In this document: piece after piece, positions 8,002-15,868 of the stretch
How positions within the stretch are numbered: the stretch's first letter is position 1
Layout of the letters: every line of letters begins with the position of its first letter
NCBI RefSeq assembly: GCF_000011345.1
Contig: NC_004113.1
Span: 1,116,001-1,180,000 of the forward strand
Source: Thermosynechococcus vestitus BP-1
GTDB taxonomy: Bacteria > Cyanobacteriota > Cyanobacteriia > Thermosynechococcales > Thermosynechococcaceae
Direction: 5' to 3'
Length of the DNA: 64,000 nt
Notes under the pieces: generated by a model
What the model was told of the DNA's origin: nothing
The model's database searches: none
The model's input: the letters and a program-made list of their open reading frames with translations, nothing else
Position numbers and translations under genes: made by a program

Positions 8002-10278
8002 ATGACCATTCAAACCGCAACCCTAGGGTATCCCCGTATTGGCAAAAACCGTGAGTTAAAAAAGGCACTAGAAGCCTTTTGGAGCAACCAACTGGACGCA
8101 GAAGCTTTGCTCAAAACAGCTCAGGACATTGAATTACAGAATTGGCAAAAGCAGCTTGAGGTCGGCATTGATCGTATCGGTATTGGTGATTTGAGTCTTT
8201 ACGATTCTGTTTTAGATTGGAGCATCCGGTTTGGCATCATTCCAGAGCGGTACCGCTCTTTTACAGGTCTGGAGCAATACTTTGCAATGGCAAGAGGCAA
8301 GGATGGTATTCCAGCCCTTGAGATGACTAAGTGGTTTGATACGAACTATCACTATTTAGTACCTGAAATTAGTGAGGCTTTTCAACCAACTGACTTTAGT
8401 GATTTCCTAGAAACTGTTCGCCGTGCTCAAACCCTCTTGGGCGATCGCGCCGTTCCAATCGTGCTGGGACCTCTCACTCTCCTACGGCTCAGTCGGCTAG
8501 AGACGAACCTAGAGCAAGCTGTTTCCTACTTGCGCGATCGCTATCTCATCCTGTTAAGGGAACTGAAAAATCTGGGTGTGGTTGAAGTGCAAATACACGA
8601 ACCCGCCTTGGTCCTAGAAGAGGCTGATAGCTTTAAGAGCTTCTATCAATCAACATTTGATACACTGCGTCAAGCTAACCTACCCCTTCATCTTGTCACC
8701 TACTTTGATGACCTAGGGGCAGCCTGGCCGTGGGTGATGGAGTTACCTGTGACATGCATCAGTTTAGACTTTACCCGTGGGCACAACCTAGCCCTGCTGA
8801 AAGAGTATGGCTTCCCAGCAGATAAGCAGTTGGGGGTAGGAATTATTGATGGCCGCAATATTTGGAAAATTCGGCCTGAATCCGTGTTGTCAACCTTGGA
8901 AACGATTCAAAGCATCACCGCCAATATTCGTCTACATCCCTCATCTTCCCTACAATTTGTGCCCTATGATGCAAAGCGAGAGGTCAAGCTACCAGAGCCT
9001 TTGCGAGATGTCTTGAGTTTTGCTGAGCAAAAGCTGGATGAGGTAGTCCTCTTGGCTCGGGTGCTCAATAGCAATGATGGAACCAATCGCGAAATCTTAA
9101 TGAAAAACCCCGAATTGACAGCCATACAAGCCCAATGGAAAGCCTTTGAGCAATTTAGCCCTGTCAATCCAACGGTACAGGCGCGGCTTCGCAATCTGAG
9201 TGTGCGTGATTTAGAGCGCCCGCTGCCTTACGAGCAACGTCGAACCCTCCAGCCAACTCTACCGCCCTTGCCAACGACAACGATTGGATCATTTCCTCAA
9301 ACTGCCGAGGTCAGGCAACTGCGGGTGAAGTTAAAACGGCATGAAATCACCCAAGCCGAGTATGAAGCAGCAATCGATGAGGAAATTGCCAAGTGCGTCC
9401 GGTTACAGGAGGAAGTGGGCCTAGATGTGTTGGTGCACGGTGAGTTTGAGCGCTCCGATATGGTCGAGTTCTTTGGCCAGCAGCTCTCTGGATTTGCCTT
9501 TACAGAACACGGTTGGGTGCAAAGCTATGGCAGCCGCTGTGTACGTCCACCAATTATTTATGGTGACATTGCCCGCCCTCAGCCGATGACCGTTCGCGAG
9601 TTTAAGGTGGCACAATCCCTCACCGACAAAATTGTTAAGGCCATGCTGACTGGACCTGTCACTATGATTAACTGGTCATTTACCCGCACTGACATTCCTC
9701 GCAGTGAACAGGCAATGCAGATTGCCCTTGCTTTGCGAGATGAAGTTGCAGATTTGGAAGCAGCCGGTGCAAAAATGATACAGATTGATGAACCGGCCCT
9801 ACGGGAGGGGCTACCCCTGAAAGCAGAACGCTGGAATGAGTATTTATCTTGGGCTGTGGATGCGTTTCGGTTAGCTGCTGGCGTTGCCAAGCCTGAGACC
9901 CAAATTCACACCCACATGTGCTACTCCGAGTTTGGTGACATCATTGAGCACATCGAGCGGCTCGATGCGGATGTATTGTCAATTGAAAATAGCCGCAGCA
10001 ACAATGAGACCCTCTTTCAAATTACAGATGCCGGTTACAGACATCAAGTCGGCGTTGGTGTTTATGATGTCCACAGTCCGGCGGTGCCCAGTGTTGAGCA
10101 GCTTGTGCAACAGCTCCGAACTTCAGTTGCAAATTTAGCCCCTGAACAGATTTGGGTCAACCCTGATTGTGGATTAAAGACTCGCCACTGGGAGGAAGTT
10201 ATCCCATCCTTGAAAAATATGGTAGAAGCCACCAAAACTATCCGGCAAGAGGTAATGCAATCTAAAAATAACGCCTAG
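8002..10278 (+). CDS. metE: Cobalamin-independent methionine synthase MetE
   Basis: 758 residues, the usual MetE length, with a duplicated barrel. The N-terminus TLGYPRIGKNRELKKALE is diagnostic. The C-terminal catalytic half has TTTIGSFPQT, LVHGEFERSDMVEFFG, zinc ligands in HTHMCYSEF (His and Cys) and WVNPDCGLKTR (second Cys), and the Glu of SIENSRSNNE. It transfers the methyl group of 5-methyltetrahydropteroyl-triglutamate to homocysteine. The upstream B12 riboswitch indicates shut-off when cobalamin is available, implying that a B12-dependent MetH exists elsewhere. The gene stands alone. Confidence 0.97.
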   Translation: MTIQTATLGYPRIGKNRELKKALEAFWSNQLDAEALLKTAQDIELQNWQKQLEVGIDRIGIGDLSLYDSVLDWSIRFGIIPERYRSFTGLEQYFAMARGKDGIPALEMTKWFDTNYHYLVPEISEAFQPTDFSDFLETVRRAQTLLGDRAVPIVLGPLTLLRLSRLETNLEQAVSYLRDRYLILLRELKNLGVVEVQIHEPALVLEEADSFKSFYQSTFDTLRQANLPLHLVTYFDDLGAAWPWVMELPVTCISLDFTRGHNLALLKEYGFPADKQLGVGIIDGRNIWKIRPESVLSTLETIQSITANIRLHPSSSLQFVPYDAKREVKLPEPLRDVLSFAEQKLDEVVLLARVLNSNDGTNREILMKNPELTAIQAQWKAFEQFSPVNPTVQARLRNLSVRDLERPLPYEQRRTLQPTLPPLPTTTIGSFPQTAEVRQLRVKLKRHEITQAEYEAAIDEEIAKCVRLQEEVGLDVLVHGEFERSDMVEFFGQQLSGFAFTEHGWVQSYGSRCVRPPIIYGDIARPQPMTVREFKVAQSLTDKIVKAMLTGPVTMINWSFTRTDIPRSEQAMQIALALRDEVADLEAAGAKMIQIDEPALREGLPLKAERWNEYLSWAVDAFRLAAGVAKPETQIHTHMCYSEFGDIIEHIERLDADVLSIENSRSNNETLFQITDAGYRHQVGVGVYDVHSPAVPSVEQLVQQLRTSVANLAPEQIWVNPDCGLKTRHWEEVIPSLKNMVEATKTIRQEVMQSKNNA

Positions 10279-10294
10279 ACACTCTGTTTCAGCT

Positions 10295-10310
10295 CCTGGC
10301 AAAAGCCAGG
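10295..10310 (+). terminator. Hairpin after metE, possible terminator
   Basis: CCTGGC-AAAA-GCCAGG forms a perfect 6-bp stem 17 bp after the metE stop. No T-run follows, so it may be an RNA 3'-end stabiliser rather than a true intrinsic terminator. The remaining 200 bp up to the next gene show nothing else I can name. Confidence 0.4.
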
Positions 10311-10510
10311 TCCCTTAGCAGTATATTCCGGATGTCGGTAAGGAAGAGAGGGCGTTTAGGGTTGGCAATGCCATTCCTGCCCACAGTGATTGAGATGCTG
10401 GGCTCAATTCCTATCGATGGCCCACCCTGCACAGTTGGGCTTTTGGTCATCGGTAGGAATCAGTAATATCAACTTCCTAAGCAACCGTGATATCTCAGCG
10501 AAGGACTGTT

Positions 10511-11035
10511 ATGTCCAGGGGCAATCCTAATCCTGTTGAGCCCAGTTCCAGCCTGAATGAGTTTCTCGAGGAGAAACTAATGGATGAACTATCGGAAATG
10601 CTGCATTGGCAGCAAGCCTTTATTGCCACGAATTTGTTAGTACTTGGATATAACGCTTGGGCAGGTTACCTGTGCGGTGAGCGGGGAGTGGTTATTTGCA
10701 GTACCAATTCTCCTGGGTTTGGCATTGCGGGAGAATCTTTCCGAACTCACTTTGTTCCCCGTTCCCGCCTTGCTCCCTTCCTAAATGCTTGGTTAGCTGC
10801 TCCTGATACTGTGATTTTGCGCCATCACTTTATGACTGCCCACATTTTGGAAGCAGTGGATGCTTACCATCCAGCTACCGAATTAATATTCCTCTTGGAA
10901 TCCTTTAATCGAGTAACGTTTTTCTATCTGAAGAACTTGCCGATCGCGCCGCCTCAATGTTATGAACAGGTGCGTAGAAATTGGCAAGAGTTTCAGCTAG
11001 CTATTGGTCAAGGGCAGTGCCAAACTATACAGTAG
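10511..11035 (+). CDS. Conserved cyanobacterial hypothetical protein
   Basis: About 174 residues from the ATG at 10511 (MSRGNPNPVEPSS); an in-frame ATG at 10487 would add 8 residues. It is a soluble globular protein without signal peptide. Its helix-rich N-terminal part is LNEFLEEKLMDELSEMLHWQ, and its later segments GYLCGERGVVICSTNSPG and LIFLLESFNRVTFFYLKNLP alternate beta and hydrophobic stretches. No family is recognised. It lies between metE and tRNA-Val with its own gaps on both sides, so no operon context helps. Confidence 0.6.
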   Translation: MSRGNPNPVEPSSSLNEFLEEKLMDELSEMLHWQQAFIATNLLVLGYNAWAGYLCGERGVVICSTNSPGFGIAGESFRTHFVPRSRLAPFLNAWLAAPDTVILRHHFMTAHILEAVDAYHPATELIFLLESFNRVTFFYLKNLPIAPPQCYEQVRRNWQEFQLAIGQGQCQTIQ

Positions 11036-11125
11036 CTTTGCCTATACCAGAACCAATGAATTAAGGCCTAGTAAATAGGTAGCTTAAAAATCCTTTTCTA
11101 TAGATTTAAAACAATTGGCTTGCTA

Positions 11126-11199
11126 TGGACACAACTGGACTCGAACCAGTGACCCCCACGATGTCAACGTGGTGCTCTAACCAACTGAGCTATGCGTCC
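11126..11199 (-). tRNA. tRNA-Val (anticodon GAC)
   Basis: 74-nt gene on the minus strand beginning GGACGCA and ending TGTGTCC plus discriminator A. The acceptor stem pairs throughout, with one G-U. The D arm is TAGCTCAGTTGGTTAGA; the anticodon stem CCACG/CGTGG encloses TTGACAT, giving GAC; the T arm is CTGGTTCGAGTCCAG. No encoded CCA. Confidence 0.97.
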
Positions 11200-11228
11200 T
11201 TGGATTTATTATCTTAGCATACACAAGG

Positions 11229-11717
11229 CTAATTTTGTAGCAGCTGAACCGTTACATTTGTATCGGCGCGATCGCTCAACGAACGCGTGGCCACCCCTAA
11301 AATGACCGGCTCACTGACCCCCGGTTGAGGATGTTGGATAGTACGGGCAATCACGGTCAAGCGATCGCCCCCTCGGCCGAGCCGTCCCAAGGAAAATAAA
11401 TCATTGGCTGCTTGTACGAGCGTTGCTTTAAGGGTACTGGGGTCAATGTCGGCAGGAACAGTGATGACCGCTTGAGTGGCGCCATTGTCATAGACGAGGG
11501 TGTATTTGCCGGCACCAGGCACTGGGGAGTGAACAATCGGCACAATACTCAGGGCAAAGAGCCCCACCGTCACAACACCAAGAAACCCACTAATACCGAC
11601 AAAGCGAAAGCGCACACCCCAGCGAAACATAAAAGCGAGTGCAGTCAAGCCGGTCATGACAAGGGTGGCAATGCCTGCCCAGCGGCTATAGGTGGCAAAA
11701 TCGGTGGGGGTTAGCAC
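11229..11717 (-). CDS. ycf51: Ycf51 family protein (DUF2518)
   Basis: 162 residues starting at a GTG (11717). Two membrane segments occupy about residues 12-32 and 38-62, followed by a soluble domain with LVYDNGATQAVITVP, LVQAANDLFSLGRLGRG and HPQPGVSEPVILG, the pattern of Ycf51/DUF2518, found in cyanobacteria and some plastids. Function is unknown. The GTG shares one base with the TAG stop of sufU, so translational coupling is likely. Confidence 0.8.
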   Translation of the reverse strand: MLTPTDFATYSRWAGIATLVMTGLTALAFMFRWGVRFRFVGISGFLGVVTVGLFALSIVPIVHSPVPGAGKYTLVYDNGATQAVITVPADIDPSTLKATLVQAANDLFSLGRLGRGGDRLTVIARTIQHPQPGVSEPVILGVATRSLSDRADTNVTVQLLQN

Positions 11718-12202
11718 TACTGTTCCTCCTCATTACTGACAAAGCCATTCACAGGGGCCTGATCTTGTTGTAAGGCCGCGCGGAGGGTATGCCAGGTCAA
11801 GGTGGCACACTTAATGCGCACAGGAAACTGAGCCACTCCCCGCATCACATTCAGCTTACGGAATTCCGGGGGAAACTCAAATTGTCCCTTCATCATGGCT
11901 TGGAACTGCTCCACCATTTGGAGGGCGCGACTGACGGGCTGACCCCGCAGGGCATCGGCCATCAAGTCTGCTGAGGCCATCGCGATCGCGCAGCCTTCCC
12001 CCTCAAACTGAATATCTTTGATGATCGTTTCCCCCTGCTGATTTGTCTCTAGGGCAACGGTTAAATCAATCGTGTCTCCACAGGAGGGATTATGTCCCCG
12101 TTGCTGACGATCCACAGGCTGGGTGCGACCCCGATGGCGGGGTTTCTTATAGTGTTCCAGAATAACCTGCTGGTAGAGCGTGCGAAGATTATCGATAGAC
12201 AT
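11717..12202 (-). CDS. sufU: SufU-type Fe-S scaffold / sulfur-transfer protein
   Basis: 161 residues. The three ligand cysteines plus Asp are in NPSCGDTIDL (about 40-49), GEGCAIAMASADLM (about 69-82) and RIKCATLTWHTL (about 133-144). The roughly 20-residue insertion between the second and third cysteines (around KGQFEFPPEFRKLNVM) distinguishes SufU from IscU. In other bacteria SufU is a zinc-dependent sulfurtransferase partner of SufS. Here sufE is also present about 5 kb away, so both activator types coexist. The gene overlaps ycf51 by one base. Confidence 0.88.
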   Translation of the reverse strand: MSIDNLRTLYQQVILEHYKKPRHRGRTQPVDRQQRGHNPSCGDTIDLTVALETNQQGETIIKDIQFEGEGCAIAMASADLMADALRGQPVSRALQMVEQFQAMMKGQFEFPPEFRKLNVMRGVAQFPVRIKCATLTWHTLRAALQQDQAPVNGFVSNEEEQ

Positions 12203-12245
12203 TGAGATTGCTCTATGCTTGGTGCATCTACCCCAATAAACTATC

Positions 12246-12659
12246 TTAGGCAGCTAGGGCGGTAAGACTTTGCCAAAACAGCGTCAGGGTGGCTGCCGTC
12301 CCGACACCAAACATCAGGGAGCGCCCTAGGGGAAAATTGGCAATGTAGCAAATGCTGTATAAAAAGCGAGCTACAACAAAACTGAGGCTAGCGATCGCCA
12401 CCGTTACATTATTCACCCCAGCAAAGAGGGTTAGCAGCACCGCCGCCGCAAAAGGCATAAACGTTTCAAAACTATTTTCGTGGGCCCATACCGCCCGCTG
12501 CGCAAAGGGAGGGAGCTTCTCAAAAAGGGCACGGGGAGCCGCCATATCAAAGCCCACCTGCAGGCGTCCTACCACAACAAAAATGTAGGGGAAATAGATA
12601 AGCAGCATTGCTGTCAGTAAACTTGCAGCCAGTAGCCAAGGGATATTGCTCAACATCAT
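12246..12659 (-). CDS. MAPEG family membrane protein
   Basis: 137 residues with four hydrophobic segments. The MAPEG signature appears as RALFEKLPPFAQRAVWAHENSFETFMPFAAAVLL with RFLYSICYIANFPLGRSLMF downstream (each piece overlaps the glutathione-binding loops of the family). MAPEG proteins are membrane glutathione transferases or peroxidases; the substrate here is unknown. Its ATG abuts the stop codon of the upstream PTPS gene with no spacer, indicating an operon with it. Confidence 0.82.
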   Translation of the reverse strand: MMLSNIPWLLAASLLTAMLLIYFPYIFVVVGRLQVGFDMAAPRALFEKLPPFAQRAVWAHENSFETFMPFAAAVLLTLFAGVNNVTVAIASLSFVVARFLYSICYIANFPLGRSLMFGVGTAATLTLFWQSLTALAA

Positions 12660-13532
12660 CTAGACTCGCTCCAACACTGGTAGAGCACCACTGATCACCT
12701 CATTCCGAGGGGGCAATTCTTCGCAGAGGATTTCGCAAGAGTTATTGGGACTCTCAATCAACTTCACCCTATGAAGCGTTGCACCCAATTGGCGAACCGG
12801 CTCCTGCAACAAATGGGCAATGTAAATGGCGATATTTTCTGCCGTTGGCACCACCGTCGCGAAGTAGGGAATATCCTTATTCAAAAACGTGTGATCCAAA
12901 GGTTCAATCACCTGTTCTTTGAGGACTTCCTCGAGCTTAACCAAATCCACAACCATCCCGGTACGCGGATGAATAGAGCCCTTAACCGTAATCTCCACAT
13001 GGTAGTTGTGGCCATGGCCGTGGGGGCGCGCACACTTGCCATAGATGCGGCAGTTCTCTTCGTAGCTGAGGTCCTCAAGGGCTAGACGATGGGCCGCACT
13101 AAAGTGAGCACCAACAGAAAGATAGGCTTCCATAGGGTCTCCCGTGTAGTCCGCCCAAAGGCGGGGATGTTCAAACAGGCGAATGCGCACAAGGGGTAAA
13201 TGGGGAAAGAGTCGATCCCAAATCACCCGCGCAATATGCTCCGTCGTGGGTAACGTGGCTTGAAACTCTGGCCACACTTCATTGAGATAGGAAAAATTCA
13301 GGGGTTCAATGACTTCACGGCGAATGATGTGCTTGACATCCGATAGGTTCAACACCATGCCAAAGTCATCAACAACCCCCTCCATAGAAACAAACAACTC
13401 ATAGTTATGACCGTGGCCAGGAAAGCGACTATTGGCACCAAACCGAGCCAAATTTTCCGCTTCAGACCATTCTGGTAACCAGTAGCGATGACTGGCGGCA
13501 AACTCAGCACGGCGGTGGATGATACAATTCAT
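12660..13532 (-). CDS. Tandem-domain 6-pyruvoyl/6-carboxytetrahydropterin synthase family protein
   Basis: About 290 residues from MNCIIHRRAEFAASHRYW. Two PTPS modules are fused: module 1 (about 1-125) with zinc ligands in AASHRYW and FPGHGHNYEL, and module 2 (about 130-275) with FSAAHRL and GKCARPHGHGHNYHV. Module 2 keeps the nucleophilic Cys of the KC...HGHGH motif, whereas module 1 has FGANSRFPGHGH with no Cys, suggesting one active and one structural site. The family makes pterin or 7-deazaguanine precursors. An in-frame ATG 33 bp upstream is less likely. Confidence 0.85.
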   Translation of the reverse strand: MNCIIHRRAEFAASHRYWLPEWSEAENLARFGANSRFPGHGHNYELFVSMEGVVDDFGMVLNLSDVKHIIRREVIEPLNFSYLNEVWPEFQATLPTTEHIARVIWDRLFPHLPLVRIRLFEHPRLWADYTGDPMEAYLSVGAHFSAAHRLALEDLSYEENCRIYGKCARPHGHGHNYHVEITVKGSIHPRTGMVVDLVKLEEVLKEQVIEPLDHTFLNKDIPYFATVVPTAENIAIYIAHLLQEPVRQLGATLHRVKLIESPNNSCEILCEELPPRNEVISGALPVLERV

Positions 13533-13625
13533 ATCGAGGTATGAAGATTTGCAACAATTGAGCAATCTTCCCCTATCCTAACGGATTCTGGCTCCCCGAG
13601 CCATTGGCTTTTTTGGCACATTTCC

Positions 13626-14681
13626 CTAAAGTCCGCCAAGGATGAAAGGCTTTTGCCGTACTTGGCCAATTAACCAGCGCAGACCGTGGTTACTGAGAAT
13701 CGATAAAGGCCCCATCACCATGAGGGATTTCACCTCTGCACGACTAATTTTAACCCCACCCCCCGGTTGCAGCATCGCCGTTGAGTGGGTGAGCTCCCGT
13801 AGGGTGGCATAGGCAAACAGCAGTGGTAAGACGCAAAAGAGACGAATCGGAATCGCCGCCTTGGGTACGGATAGCAAGTAGGCTTGGGCTTCATCGAGAT
13901 CGTGCCAAGCGAGGGCAATCAATTCTTTAATGGCTGCATGATTTTGCTGAAGATGCTCAGCACTGAGAAGGGTCTGATGACTGCTACCTTGGAGGATTAG
14001 GGATTCATTGGGAATATAGATTGAGTTTTCGTGCTCTGCATCCCAAGCAATATCCTTGAGAATGTTTACCGTTTGGAGAGCTTCACCGAAAGCAGCGCAG
14101 CGCTTGAGCAGCACTTGGTATTCATCGGCCCCAATGCTGGGGGAATGTTCGTGCCACAAATCCGTTAGGAGATAGCCGACCGTACCCGCAACGTAGTAAC
14201 AGTACTCTTTATATTCAGCGAGGGTCTGAATGCGAATGCCGTTGGGATAGAGGTTAATAAACTTTTTCATCCCATGCACCATTTCGCTGACCCAGCGTTG
14301 GACGTGCTGTTGGGATGTACGGGGCAAAGAACGGTAGAGGGTAAAGACGATTCCCGTATGTTTCACCAGTTGCACATGGGCTGGCTCCCCTTGAACTCCC
14401 CGTGCCGTTTCACCATAGCTATTGGCCAGAGCAGGACTGTCAAAACACTGCAGTAGGTGATCCAATAGGGCTGTTTTGGCGGCGATACTGGCAACCGGAT
14501 CATCCTCAACGGTATCGGCAATGCGACAGATAAGATAGGCCACAAGAACCGCCCGACCCAAATTTCCGGGGAGGAAACGAATACTGAGGGCAAATGTGCG
14601 CGAGACTTGGGGCAGTATCTCTTGGCAAAAGCACTCAGCATCCTTGACGGAAACTGGGTTCTCCAGCACCATTTGAATCAT
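13626..14681 (-). CDS. Squalene synthase (farnesyl-diphosphate farnesyltransferase type)
   Basis: About 351 residues (359 if the ATG at 14705 is used; the ATG at 14681 has GGAGTG upstream). The first Asp-rich motif reads CRIADTVEDD (about 52-61), the squalene-synthase form rather than the DELVD form of phytoene synthase. Other landmarks are SRTFALSIRFLP, YCYYVAGTVGYLL and EALQTVNILKDIAWD (second Asp motif), with hydrophobic segments near IRLFCVLPLLFAYATL. It condenses two farnesyl diphosphates to squalene, the entry to hopanoids. A phosphorylase-like gene is divergent to it 0.5 kb away. Confidence 0.88.
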   Translation of the reverse strand: MIQMVLENPVSVKDAECFCQEILPQVSRTFALSIRFLPGNLGRAVLVAYLICRIADTVEDDPVASIAAKTALLDHLLQCFDSPALANSYGETARGVQGEPAHVQLVKHTGIVFTLYRSLPRTSQQHVQRWVSEMVHGMKKFINLYPNGIRIQTLAEYKEYCYYVAGTVGYLLTDLWHEHSPSIGADEYQVLLKRCAAFGEALQTVNILKDIAWDAEHENSIYIPNESLILQGSSHQTLLSAEHLQQNHAAIKELIALAWHDLDEAQAYLLSVPKAAIPIRLFCVLPLLFAYATLRELTHSTAMLQPGGGVKISRAEVKSLMVMGPLSILSNHGLRWLIGQVRQKPFILGGL

Positions 14682-14705
14682 AGGGGGGTTCACTCCTACA
14701 CGCAT

Positions 14706-15177
14706 TGATCGATCGTTGAGTCAATCCTTGACCGTTCCTCAGGCCAATACTCTCAGGCAGTCAATTCACGATTCTCCGAAGAGGCCTCGCGATCGCAACC
14801 CAGCAGGGGATGCCTTCCACAAACAACGATTGAGCAAAGTCTATAGTTATCATACTCATTTTTTGTTTGTCTAAGTGGCCTGTGACAGTTGCCCAGATTG
14901 CCTGAGGGAGAATGGGGGATAGCTCACCCTTTGCCAGGACAATAACATAGCTTCAACAATTAACAACGGTATCAGATTTGGTGGAAAATGCCTCTTGTCT
15001 ACCATAGCGGACGCTTGAGTGTGACACTCTTGCCATTGGTCAGTTTCTAAACTGCCCGCGATCGGCCTATCCAAAAGTTAAGCCATTAGGCAACTCGAAA
15101 ATGTCTACTCCCAGGGTAGCGGGTTGTGTTAACAGGGCAGCCGCAGTCCTCCCCCTAAGAAAACCCATAGGAGAACA
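14706..15177. other. 472-bp intergenic region between divergent squalene synthase and phosphorylase genes
   Basis: No convincing gene. Short open frames on the minus strand (14871-15074) lack initiation signals and family resemblance. The region presumably carries both divergent promoters and the long leader of the rightward gene; the last bases AGGAGAACA form its ribosome-binding site. I saw no tRNA, riboswitch core or strong terminator. Confidence 0.5.
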
Positions 15178-15828
15178 ATGATTCCATGCCTTGTCCTTGT
15201 GCCCCAAGGGGCAGAATATCAAGCCGTACAACAGGGGCTGCAGCCTTCTAGGGCAATGATGATTCCCATACAAGCAGGGGCTGCCGCAGTGACTACGCCG
15301 GCATTGATTCATGCCCTCAGGGAATCCCCTGCGATGGTTCTCATCTTGGGGGTCTGTGGCGGCCTGCGTCCCGATGATCGCGTCGGTGAAGTGGTTGTCT
15401 ACACCAGTTGTCAGGATGAAGCAGGACACACCTATTCTTTAGACCAGAGGTTATTAGGGAAATTGGAGCCTTCGTGGCGACGGGTAAAAGGCATCACAAC
15501 GGCAAAACCCCTTTCTAAGGCTCAGAAAAAACAAGCCCTTGCGGCTCGCTGGGGGGTGGAGGTGGTGGATATGGAGGGGGTACCCCTGCTGAGGGCTTTA
15601 GCGGGGATTCCGGTGGTGATGGTGCGGGTGATCAGTGACGGGGGCGATCGCGACCTACCCGATTTGAGTCAAGCCTATGATTCACAGGGGAATTTACGGC
15701 CGGGGTCACTGGCTACCGCCATGCTCCGCAACCCCCTGGGGGCAGCACACTTGATTCAAGGCAGCCTCAAGGCCCTCACAGTGCTCGCCAGAATTGCCCC
15801 AGAGATTGTTCAGCAACTCACTCACTAG
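15178..15828 (+). CDS. Nucleoside phosphorylase superfamily protein, HpnG-like candidate
   Basis: 216 residues of the MTA/SAH nucleosidase-phosphorylase fold: LILGVCGGLRPDDRVGEVVV (phosphate/ribose region), EVVDMEGVPLLRAL with the ribose-binding Met-Glu (about 140), and VRVISDGGDRDLP with the base-site Asp (about 160). AGGAGA precedes the ATG by a few bases. Divergent adjacency to squalene synthase suggests the hopanoid-associated phosphorylase HpnG, which releases adenine from adenosylhopane. That assignment rests on context, and an MTA/SAH nucleosidase is the alternative. Confidence 0.7.
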   Translation: MIPCLVLVPQGAEYQAVQQGLQPSRAMMIPIQAGAAAVTTPALIHALRESPAMVLILGVCGGLRPDDRVGEVVVYTSCQDEAGHTYSLDQRLLGKLEPSWRRVKGITTAKPLSKAQKKQALAARWGVEVVDMEGVPLLRALAGIPVVMVRVISDGGDRDLPDLSQAYDSQGNLRPGSLATAMLRNPLGAAHLIQGSLKALTVLARIAPEIVQQLTH

Positions 15829-15868
15829 GCCCTCGCTAGGATAGAGTTGGCCAGCGGGGAATAAAGAG

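Noticed and set aside
14871-15074. Minus-strand 67-codon frame between squalene synthase and the phosphorylase
   Set aside because: No RBS, atypical composition and no hydrophobic or domain pattern; regarded as intergenic.
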